Positions 8,658 to 15,875 of a stretch of DNA of 64,000 bases are shown here, piece by piece (the stretch's first letter is position 1; each line of letters starts with the position of its first letter). The notes below the pieces were generated by a model, which was not told the DNA's origin, did no database searches, and saw nothing but the letters and a program-made list of their open reading frames with translations. The position numbers and the translations under genes were made by a program. This stretch comes from an uncultured Clostridia bacterium (lineage in GTDB: Bacteria; Bacillota; Clostridia; Christensenellales; Borkfalkiaceae), in assembly GCA_947595585.1 (NCBI GenBank), contig CANQET010000002.1, positions 103,740-167,739 on the forward strand, written 5' to 3'.

Positions 8658-10664
8658 ATGAAAAAGACGATCGGAACGAATGTCTCCAGCGGCGCCGAAA
8701 AGGTGGAGCGCGTGGAGGAAACCAAAGAGACGGCAACCGGGAAGGCTTCGCCGAAGAGCACAAAGAGCACCAAGAATACAAAGGACACCAAGAGCACGCG
8801 GCAAAAGAGCGCCAAGCGGGAGACGGCGTCTTCCAAGAAGCGCACGGCCCGCGCGAAGAAGCAGGAGGAGGCCGCGGCCGACCGCAGAGTCGAGGCGGCA
8901 AAACTTCGGATGCAGAAGAAGCAGGAGAAGGCAGAAAAGGCCGCGGCGCAAAAGAGTGCCAAGCGTGAGCGGAAGGCGGAGCTTAAGGCCAAAAAGTCGG
9001 AGAAGCGGCAGGCCGTCGCCCAAAGGAAGCGCGCACGGCAGGAAGCCGAAGCGCGGCGGAAGCAGGAGCGCCTCGAAAAGCGCAAGGAAAAGCGCGCCGA
9101 GCGCAAGGAAAAGCGCATCGAAAAGCATGCGGAGCGCATCGCCCGCAAGGAGATGCTGCGCCATGAATCCAAGGCCGAAAAGCGCCAACGCCTCGCGCGG
9201 GAGAAGAAGGAGAAGCGGGCGGCGCATGCAAGACGGACGGAGGCAAAAGAGCGTGCGCGTGAAGAGGCGAGAGAAAAGCGCGAGCGGGCACATTCCCGCA
9301 GAGCGGAGGCAAAAAAACGCCGCCGTGAAGCCCGCTCCGAACGCAGACGGCATGCCCCGGGCTTCGGCGGTTGGCTGGCGGCGGTCATCTCCCTCGGGAC
9401 GGCCTGCCTCGTCCTCGCCACCGTCGTAACGGCAGGGGCGCTGCGCATGAACGATATGCAGGTCGCGAGCGAAAACGGATACCGCTCCACCCTGTTTGAG
9501 ATGGTCTCGGTCTCCGAAGAACTCGATGATAACCTCGGCAAGCTGCGCATCTCCGCGGGTGCGGATGAACAGCGGCAGCTGCTCACGGATATCCTCGTCG
9601 GCACCTCGCTCATGGAGAGCACCCTCGAGAAGATCCCCGTAGACGCCCAAACGGGCATCGAGATCTCGGCCTTTGTCAACCGTACGGGCGCCTATGCGCG
9701 TATGCTGCTCTCCCGCATTTCGGCGGGCGGCACCCTCACCGCAAAGGAGAAGGAGACGGTCACCGAACTCTATGCGATCAACGGCAAGCTCTGCGGCGAA
9801 CTCAACGAGCTCATCTCTACGATGACGGCCAAGGACTTCACCGAATTCCTCACGGGCAAGGGCGCCATGCAGGAGCGCTTCGGCGAGATCGCGGGCGGGA
9901 CCAAAAAACAGCCCGAAGAGACGGATTCTCCCTTCCTCGGCGAGGGGAACGTCGGCAAGAACCGCCTCGAAGAAAAAGCGGAGATCTCCTCTTCGGAGGC
10001 CGAGGAGCGCGCACGGCAGTACTTCGCATCCTATCACATTCGCGACGTCCGCTATACGGGGGAGACGGTCGCAGAGGACTTCTCGTGCTACAACTTCCTG
10101 CTCACCGATGAGGGCGGCCTCGAGATCTACGCCCAGATCGCAAAGAGCGGCGAGCTTGCCTTCTTCGATACGTATGAAGAATGCAACACCAAGAACTTCG
10201 ACCTTGCCTCGTGCGATGCGATCGCCCGCGAATACCTCAAGGGCATCGGTATCGAGGGCGTAGAGGCGGTGTGGCTTTCGGACGGCGGCATGGTCGCCAA
10301 CCTCACCTACACGACGGTGCAGGAGGGCGTGCGGATCTATCCCGAGATCTTGCTCGTGCGCGTCTGCGAAGAGAAGGGCAGGGTCGTCGGCATGGATGCG
10401 AGAGGGTACCTGCTCAACCACACCGAGCGCAGCTTCTCTGCGAGCATCTCCGAAGAGGAGGCGAGAAGACTGCTCTCCGAGGGATTGGAACCCTATGCGG
10501 TCCACCTTGCAGTGATCCCCGTGAATGGGGAAGAACGGCTTGCCTACGAACTCGCATGTAACTACGGGGAAGAGGAGTTTATCGTCTACCTCGATGCGCA
10601 TACGGGTGCGGAAGTGCGGATATTCCGGGTGAAGATCGGCGCCCGCGGGAGCTATCTGAGATAA
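8658..10664 (+). CDS. ypeB: YpeB-like germination protein with a long basic N-terminal extension
   Basis: The C-terminal part of this 668-residue protein, from a membrane segment at about residues 236-262 onward, has the length and character of YpeB: an extracytoplasmic helical domain followed by PepSY-like repeats ending in YELACNYGEEEFIVYLDA. YpeB is mutually stabilising with SleB in spores, and sleB is 10 bp upstream. The unusual part is the first 235 residues, an almost uninterrupted Lys/Arg/Glu/Ala sequence with repeated EKR and ERK blocks, predicted as a highly charged cytoplasmic helix or disordered tail. Normal YpeB proteins have only a short cytoplasmic end before the membrane span. 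The start at 8658 is set by AAGGAGGG at 8647-8654; an in-frame ATG at 8631 lies inside sleB and has no such site. Confidence 0.8.
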   Translation: MKKTIGTNVSSGAEKVERVEETKETATGKASPKSTKSTKNTKDTKSTRQKSAKRETASSKKRTARAKKQEEAAADRRVEAAKLRMQKKQEKAEKAAAQKSAKRERKAELKAKKSEKRQAVAQRKRARQEAEARRKQERLEKRKEKRAERKEKRIEKHAERIARKEMLRHESKAEKRQRLAREKKEKRAAHARRTEAKERAREEAREKRERAHSRRAEAKKRRREARSERRRHAPGFGGWLAAVISLGTACLVLATVVTAGALRMNDMQVASENGYRSTLFEMVSVSEELDDNLGKLRISAGADEQRQLLTDILVGTSLMESTLEKIPVDAQTGIEISAFVNRTGAYARMLLSRISAGGTLTAKEKETVTELYAINGKLCGELNELISTMTAKDFTEFLTGKGAMQERFGEIAGGTKKQPEETDSPFLGEGNVGKNRLEEKAEISSSEAEERARQYFASYHIRDVRYTGETVAEDFSCYNFLLTDEGGLEIYAQIAKSGELAFFDTYEECNTKNFDLASCDAIAREYLKGIGIEGVEAVWLSDGGMVANLTYTTVQEGVRIYPEILLVRVCEEKGRVVGMDARGYLLNHTERSFSASISEEEARRLLSEGLEPYAVHLAVIPVNGEERLAYELACNYGEEEFIVYLDAHTGAEVRIFRVKIGARGSYLR

Positions 10665-10683
10665 ACAAAAAGCCGCACCCTAT

Positions 10684-10717
10684 AACAAAAAAACCGCACA
10701 TGAGGTGCGGTTTTTTG
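10684..10717 (+). terminator. Rho-independent terminator after ypeB
   Basis: CCGCAC (10694-10699) pairs with GTGCGG (10705-10710); the stem is extended by an A run on the left and a T run on the right, giving a strong terminator for the sleB-ypeB operon. Confidence 0.85.
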
Positions 10718-10734
10718 TTTGGACTTCGTACTCA

Positions 10735-11229
10735 CGAACTGCGGATAAGCGGCGCATAACTTTGTCGCGCTTGCGTTTCCCTCGGTCACGTACAAAGGAG
10801 TACGCTCCCGTCGGGAAGCCGCGCGCTCCTCGTTCTGCTTGCTTCTCCGCAGTTTGACGGTTTCCGTTGTCGCTCGTGATGAGCAAGACGGTAACCAACG
10901 GGGTTCATCAGTGCGTCATTCCGACGACCGTAGGGAGGAGGAATCTCGACTTTGAGATTTCTCACCCCTAACGGGGTTCGAAATGACGTGGGCAGGGTAC
11001 CTATACTGTTTATTCCGCGCCTCTCCATTGGAGAACAGAGCACCACCCCCTCCATCGGAGGGGGGTAGGGGGGTGGGCGGAATACGACGGAGCCTATTCA
11101 GAGCGCCCCTTGGCGCCCCTCGTAGGGGAGCTGTCACGGCATAGCCGTGACTGAGGGGTTTTTGGAAACCCTATCCCCCGCTGACGCGGGTACTTCCCCT
11201 AAGAGGGGAAGCAAGGGACGGACTTCGTA
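10735..11229. repeat. Composite intergenic repeat, copy A
   Basis: This non-coding stretch matches 27615-28033 in the same order of blocks: CGAACTGCGGATAAGCGGCG at the left end, TTGCTTCTCCGCAGTTT, TCATTCCGA with GGAATCTCG and GAGATTTCTCAC, palindromic CCCCTCC-GGAGGGG blocks, GCGGAATACGACGG, GCGCCCCTTGGCGCCCCT, AGGGGAGCT followed by a CACGGC-GCCGTG hairpin, GAAACCCTATCCCCCGCT, CTTCCCCTAAGAGGGGAAG and finally GACTTCGTA. Many blocks are self-complementary. Copy A is longer than copy B because of extra sequence near 10875-10910. No ORF with coding character is present. Confidence 0.85.
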
Positions 11230-11396
11230 TTTGCCTTCCCTTCCGCCCCACCCCCTTGATCCCCCTCCCACGGAGGGGGTAGGTGCCCGCAATGAACCAC
11301 GGAGGGGGTAGGCGGCCCCCCTCGCGGAGGGGGGTAGGTGGTCGTACCCCACATGCCATTTTTCGTACCCCATGTGCTATTTTTCTGCAAATGAGT
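11230..11396. repeat. GC-skewed GGGGGTAGG-rich spacer next to repeat A
   Basis: The stretch repeats the motif GGAGGGGGTAGG three to four times, each time opposite a CCCCCTC block, then a doubled CGTACCCCAT-GCTATTTTT segment. It looks like further decayed copies of the palindromic blocks of the composite repeat. I see no gene or RNA here. Confidence 0.5.
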
Positions 11397-11427
11397 GCAA
11401 AAAAAGAGCCGCCACGAAGGGCGGCTC
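11397..11427 (-). terminator. Rho-independent terminator of the hydrogenase operon
   Basis: On the minus strand GAGCCGCC and GGCGGCTC form an eight-bp stem around a six-base loop and are followed by a run of Ts (the A run at 11398-11405 on the plus strand). It begins nine bases after the hydA stop. Confidence 0.88.
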
Positions 11428-11435
11428 TCTTCTGC

Positions 11436-13160
11436 TTAAACTCTCGGGTCTGCCTTGTAGTGGGTATGCAAGACTTTATGCGATCTCTCGCCGCCCGGGG
11501 CGCCGAAGTATTCGTTATACAGCGTCTCGATGACGGGCGATTCCGAAGAGCGGCGGAGCTTATTCTTCTTGTCGCTCTTGTAGAGTGCCTTCGCGCGAAG
11601 GTCCTTAAGATCGAGGGAGTTGCGGATGCTATCGGGCAAGGTGGGCTGGCCGCCGCCGTTGACGCAGCCGCCGGGGCATGCCATGATCTCGACGAAATCA
11701 TAGTGCTTCTTGCCGCTTTGGATGTTCTTGATGACGGTCTCCGCATTGGCAAGGCCGCTTGCGACGGCGACGCGGATGGTCTTTCCCGCGACGTTATACG
11801 TCGCTTCCTTGATGGGGGACGTGCCGCGGACCTTGGTGAAGTCGACGAGCTCGAAGTTGCCGTCGAGCATTCTGGCCGCAACGCGGAGGGCCGCTTCCAT
11901 CACGCCGCCCGTCGCGCCGAAGATCGTGCCGCCGCCCGAGCAAGTTGCAAACGGGTCGTCGAAGGCTTCGTCGGGGAGATCTTTGAAGCAGATCCCCGCC
12001 GTCTTGATCATGCGGGCAAGCTCACGGGTGGTGATGGCCGCATCCACTTCGCCGTTCATCTCGGGGCGCTTGCACTCATACTTCTTGGCCGTGCAAGGGA
12101 TGACGGAGACGACATAGAGATCCTTGGGATCGATGCCGTTCTTCTCGCAATAGTAGGTCTTCAGAAGTCCGCCGAACATCTCCTGCGGGGATTTGCAGGT
12201 GGAAAGGTGGGGGATCATCTCGGGATGCTTCTGCTCGACGAATTTCACCCAAGCGGGGCAGCAGCTCGTGAACATGGGCATGACGCCGCCCGTTTGGATG
12301 CGGTTGATGAGCTCGGTCGCCTCTTCCATGATCGTAAGATCGGCCGTGATATCCATATTGAAGACTTCGACGTTGCCGAGCCTGCGGATGGCGGCGACCA
12401 TCTTGCCCTCGACGTTGGTGCCGACGGGCAGATCGAAGGCCTCGCCGAGCGTCGCGCGGACGGAGGGCGCCGTGAAGAAGACGACCTTCTTCTGAGGATC
12501 CGCGATGGCCGCCCAGACTTCATCGACGGTCGTGCGCTCCTTGAGGGCGCCGACGGGGCAGGCGACGATGCACTGGCCGCAGCCTACGCACACCGATTCC
12601 ATGAGCGACATCTCGAAGGCGCTGCCGATATGGACGGCGTAGCCTCTGCCGATGGGGCCGATCGCGCCGACCGACTGCTTCTTGCATGCCGCAACGCAAC
12701 GGTTGCAGTTGATGCACTTATCGCGGTCGCGGACGACGTAAGGGGCGGAGAGGTCGAGCGGATGACGCTCGGTATCCTGTTCGAAGCGGTTGGGATCGCA
12801 GTTGTATTCGACGGAGAGCCGCTGCAGTTCGCAGTTGCCTGCACGGTCGCAGGCGAGGCACTCTTTCTTGTGCTTGGAGAGCATGAGCTCGAGGGAGGTC
12901 TTTCTGCTCTTTCTGCACTTTTCGGTGTTCGTCTGCACTTCCATGCCCTCGGAGACGGGGTAGACGCAGGCGGCGACGAGACCGCGCGCACCCGTCGCTT
13001 CGACGAGGCACATACGGCAGGAACCGACGCAGGCGACGTCCTTCAGATAGCAGAGGGTGGGGATCTCAACGTGTGCGATGCGGGCGGCATCGAGGATGGT
13101 GGAGCCCGCGGGAACGCTCACGGGGATATTGTTGATTTTCAGATTGATCATATCAGCCAT
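11436..13160 (-). CDS. hydA: [FeFe]-hydrogenase catalytic subunit, NADH-linked type
   Basis: The 574-residue protein has the full modular order of HydA/HndD: an N-terminal plant-type 2Fe-2S domain (PTLCYL, CVGSCRMC), the His/Cys cluster HKKECLACDRAGNC, two 4Fe-4S clusters (CINCNRC, CVGCGQC) and the H-cluster domain. H-cluster motifs are TSCCPAW, PCTAKKYE and ACPGGCVNGGGQP, so all four cluster cysteines and the proton-transfer cysteine of TSCC are present. The second motif usually reads MPCTAKK; here the Met is Ile. The C-terminus carries the short small-subunit-like tail ending in LHTHY. The start follows GAGGTG. It is the last gene of a minus-strand operon with NuoE- and NuoF-like subunits, so it probably reoxidises NADH (alone or with ferredoxin) to hydrogen. 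Length is close to HndD. Confidence 0.93.
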   Translation of the reverse strand: MADMINLKINNIPVSVPAGSTILDAARIAHVEIPTLCYLKDVACVGSCRMCLVEATGARGLVAACVYPVSEGMEVQTNTEKCRKSRKTSLELMLSKHKKECLACDRAGNCELQRLSVEYNCDPNRFEQDTERHPLDLSAPYVVRDRDKCINCNRCVAACKKQSVGAIGPIGRGYAVHIGSAFEMSLMESVCVGCGQCIVACPVGALKERTTVDEVWAAIADPQKKVVFFTAPSVRATLGEAFDLPVGTNVEGKMVAAIRRLGNVEVFNMDITADLTIMEEATELINRIQTGGVMPMFTSCCPAWVKFVEQKHPEMIPHLSTCKSPQEMFGGLLKTYYCEKNGIDPKDLYVVSVIPCTAKKYECKRPEMNGEVDAAITTRELARMIKTAGICFKDLPDEAFDDPFATCSGGGTIFGATGGVMEAALRVAARMLDGNFELVDFTKVRGTSPIKEATYNVAGKTIRVAVASGLANAETVIKNIQSGKKHYDFVEIMACPGGCVNGGGQPTLPDSIRNSLDLKDLRAKALYKSDKKNKLRRSSESPVIETLYNEYFGAPGGERSHKVLHTHYKADPRV

Positions 13161-13171
13161 TTGTGTTCACC

Positions 13172-15088
13172 TCACTTTCTCTCGACGGCGTGGAATTTGC
13201 AGTTGTTCATGCAAACGCCGCACTTGATGCACTTCGCGGGATCGATCGCAAAGGATGCGAGCTTGTGCCCGGGGGCGACATAATCGGTCCGCGAGATCGC
13301 CGAAACGGGGCAGTTCCTCGCGCAGAGGCCGCAGCCGATGCACTTCTCCTTATCGATCGTGTAGTTCAAAAGCGCCTTGCAGACGCCTGCCGCGCAGTGA
13401 TGGTTGTAGATGTGATCCTCATATTCTTCACGGAACTTGGCGAGCGTGGAGAGGACGGGGTTGGGCGCAGACTGGCCGAGTGCGCACAGCGACGAAGACT
13501 TCATATGCTCTGCGAGCTCCTGGATCTTTTCGAGGTCTTCGGGTTCGCCCTTGCCCTCGGTGATCTTGGTGAGCAGCTGCAGAAGGCGCTTGGTGCCCAG
13601 CCTGCAGGGAGTGCACTTGCCGCAGCTCTCATCCGCGGTGAACTCGAGGTAGAACTTGGAGAGGTCTACCATGCAGGTATCTTCGTCGAGGACGATGAGG
13701 CCGCCCGAGCCCATCATGGAACCGATCGCGACCAAGTTATCGAAATCGATGGGGGTATCGATATATTCCGCGGGGATGCAGCCGCCCGAAGGACCGCCCG
13801 TCTGGGCCGCCTTGAACTTTTTCCCGTTCGGGATGCCGCCGCCGATCTCTTCGACGATCTCACGGAGCGTGGTGCCCATGGGAACTTCCACGAGGCCGAC
13901 GTTGGTGATCTTGCCGCCGAGCGCGAAGACCTTGGTGCCCTTGGACTTCTCGGTCCCGATCGAGGCGTACCACGCGGCGCCTTTTGTGATAATGGGGTTG
14001 ATATTTGCCCATGTTTCGACGTTGTTGAGGATGGTGGGTTTCTCGAAGAGACCCTTCACCGCAGGGAACGGAGGGCGGGGACGAGGTTCGCCGCGATGCC
14101 CTTCGATGGACGTCATGAGCGCCGTCTCTTCGCCGCAGACGAAGGCGCCTGCCCCGAGACGGAGATCGATATCGAAGCTGAAGCCGCTGCCGAGGATGTT
14201 CTTGCCGAGCAGCCCGTATTTGCGTGCCTGCCCGATCGCGATCTTCAGGCGTTCGACGGCGACGGGATACTCCGCACGGACGTAGATATAGCCCTGATGC
14301 GCTCCGATCGCATAGCCCGCGATCGTCATCGCCTCGAGCACGCAGTGGGGATCGCCTTCGAGGACCGAGCGGTCCATGAATGCACCGGGGTCGCCCTCAT
14401 CGGCGTTGCAGCACACATATTTGATATCGCCCTTGGAGGCTTTCGCGAACATCCACTTTCTGCCGGTGGGGAAGCCCGCGCCGCCCCTGCCGCGAAGGCC
14501 CGAAGCGAGCACTTCGTTGATGACGTCGTCGGGTGTCATGCCCGTCGTGAGCACTTTCTCGAGCGCGGCATAGTCGCCTGCGCCGATGGCTTCGTCGATA
14601 TCCTCCGCCGCGATCACGCCGCAGTTTCTGAGCGCGATACGCATCTGCTTCTTATAGAAGGGCGTCTCGGCAAAGGGGATCACGGAGCCGTCTTCGAGGA
14701 CGGTACCCTTATAGAGGAGCTCCTTCACGATGGAGCCGCCGGGAATGAGGTGCTGTTTTACGACCGTCTCGGCATGCTCGGGGGTCATCTGCGCATAAAA
14801 CGCACCCTCGGGATAGACGATCATGATGGGGCCGAGGGAGCAGAGGCCGAAGCAACCCGTCTTCACGATGAGGACGTCGTCGATGCCTGCTTCCTTGAGC
14901 GTCTTTTCGAGATGCTCGATGACCTGCATGGAATGGGAGGAGGTACAGCCCGTACCGCCGCAGACGAGCACTTGTTTTCTGTAGCCCGTGTTCTTTGCGA
15001 GGACTTCGGCCTGTTCTTTGACGAGGCGCCTCACATCGATGAGCTCTTGTTTGCTTGCGCGGATCGCGTCCAACTGCTTTGTGGTCAT
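13172..15088 (-). CDS. hydB: NuoF-like hydrogenase subunit HydB/HndC
   Basis: This 638-residue subunit has an N-terminal thioredoxin-like 2Fe-2S domain (VCGGTGC, later TGCFGLC), a central NuoF core with GRGGAGFPTG for NADH/FMN binding and NADEGDPGAF, the 4Fe-4S motif CGKCTPCR, and two C-terminal ferredoxin clusters (CIGCGLC, CIKCGVC). That layout is the one found in HydB of bifurcating and NADH-dependent [FeFe] hydrogenases. It accepts electrons from NADH and passes them to HydA. Its start codon overlaps the stop of the NuoE-like gene by four bases (ATGA), and hydA begins 11 bp after its stop, so the three subunits are translated together. Whether the complex bifurcates electrons cannot be settled from sequence alone. 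Confidence 0.93.
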   Translation of the reverse strand: MTTKQLDAIRASKQELIDVRRLVKEQAEVLAKNTGYRKQVLVCGGTGCTSSHSMQVIEHLEKTLKEAGIDDVLIVKTGCFGLCSLGPIMIVYPEGAFYAQMTPEHAETVVKQHLIPGGSIVKELLYKGTVLEDGSVIPFAETPFYKKQMRIALRNCGVIAAEDIDEAIGAGDYAALEKVLTTGMTPDDVINEVLASGLRGRGGAGFPTGRKWMFAKASKGDIKYVCCNADEGDPGAFMDRSVLEGDPHCVLEAMTIAGYAIGAHQGYIYVRAEYPVAVERLKIAIGQARKYGLLGKNILGSGFSFDIDLRLGAGAFVCGEETALMTSIEGHRGEPRPRPPFPAVKGLFEKPTILNNVETWANINPIITKGAAWYASIGTEKSKGTKVFALGGKITNVGLVEVPMGTTLREIVEEIGGGIPNGKKFKAAQTGGPSGGCIPAEYIDTPIDFDNLVAIGSMMGSGGLIVLDEDTCMVDLSKFYLEFTADESCGKCTPCRLGTKRLLQLLTKITEGKGEPEDLEKIQELAEHMKSSSLCALGQSAPNPVLSTLAKFREEYEDHIYNHHCAAGVCKALLNYTIDKEKCIGCGLCARNCPVSAISRTDYVAPGHKLASFAIDPAKCIKCGVCMNNCKFHAVERK

Positions 15089-15597
15089 TTGGTTTCCTCC
15101 CTATACGAATCGAGAATGCCCTTCACCTTGTCGGGGGTGAGTTTGCCGTAGACCTCTTCGCCGATCATCATGACGGGCGCAAGTCCGCAGGCGCCGACGC
15201 AGCGGCAGCTGTCGAGCGAGAACAGCCCGTCTTCCGTGCATTCGCCGCACTTGATGCCGAGCTGGGTCTCCACCGCTTCGAGGATCTTATCCGATCCCTT
15301 GACATAGCACGCCGTGCCGAGGCAGACGCTGATGGGATGCTTGCCCTTGGGCGTGAGCGAGAACTGCGAATAGAACGTGACGACGCCATAGACCTCCGAG
15401 AGCGAGATCCCGAGCCCTTCCGCGATCGTCTTTTGCACCTGCATGGGAAGGTAGCCGTAGATGCCCTGCGCCTCCTGAAGGATGTGCATGAGGCAGCCGG
15501 GCGTCGACTTCGACGCCTCGATGAGCGCCTTGAGCTGCGCTTCCTGCTCGGGGGTGCCGAGCGTTTCGCATGCGCAGGCGGCTTCGCATTGTTTCAT
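15085..15597 (-). CDS. hydC: NuoE-like hydrogenase subunit HydC/HndA
   Basis: This 170-residue protein has the thioredoxin-like 2Fe-2S fold of NuoE: HILQEAQGIYGYLP in the helical N-terminal part, VYGVVTFYSQF in the middle, then the four cluster cysteines in CLGTACYVKG and CRCVGACGLAP. The start is the ATG at 15597 on the minus strand, preceded by AAGGAGG; the open frame continues upstream to 15852 but crosses the promoter and is not coding. It is the first gene of the hydrogenase operon. In the complex it mediates electron transfer around the NuoF-like flavin. Confidence 0.93.
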   Translation of the reverse strand: MKQCEAACACETLGTPEQEAQLKALIEASKSTPGCLMHILQEAQGIYGYLPMQVQKTIAEGLGISLSEVYGVVTFYSQFSLTPKGKHPISVCLGTACYVKGSDKILEAVETQLGIKCGECTEDGLFSLDSCRCVGACGLAPVMMIGEEVYGKLTPDKVKGILDSYREETK

Positions 15598-15673
15598 AGT
15601 AACCTCCTTGAACTTATCGATCCGGTCCCGACGGAGATCTTCAAGCCGTGCGGGACGACCTTTCCTAACGTGT

Positions 15674-15702
15674 ATTATAACATATGCCGCAATATTTATC
15701 AA
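15674..15702 (-). promoter_or_regulatory. Promoter of the hydrogenase operon
   Basis: On the minus strand TTGATA (15702-15697) and TATAAT (15679-15674) are separated by 17 bp. Transcription would start about 70 bp before hydC. It is back to back with the glycogen phosphorylase promoter. Confidence 0.8.
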
Positions 15703-15789
15703 CCCATTTTTATAAATTGTAGAAAAAAGTCGAGGATTTTTTTGCCCCGATCTTTTTGGAAAACCACGCAAAAAATTCCTTCCGCGGAA

Positions 15790-15818
15790 TTGACATCCCC
15801 GCCCCGCTGTGCTAAAAT
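15790..15818 (+). promoter_or_regulatory. Promoter of glycogen phosphorylase
   Basis: TTGACA (15790-15795) and TAAAAT (15813-15818) are separated by 17 bp, 57 bp before the ATG. Confidence 0.8.
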
Positions 15819-15875
15819 AGGTGCGTTTGTGCCGTACGGAGGCGTACGGCATCAGGGAGCATTTGGGAGATACCT

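Noticed and set aside
10735..11229. Insertion sequence or transposon at the composite repeat
   Set aside because: No transposase gene, no clear terminal inverted repeats and no target duplication are visible; kept only as a repeat.
11283..13283. A 666-codon plus-strand frame and the following 662-codon frame at 13163-15151
   Set aside because: Both are antisense to the hydrogenase genes, whose iron-sulfur and H-cluster motifs are unambiguous.
15598..15875. A riboswitch or small RNA in the divergent hydC-glgP spacer
   Set aside because: The spacer is fully explained by two back-to-back promoters and short leaders; no conserved RNA structure could be recognised by eye.
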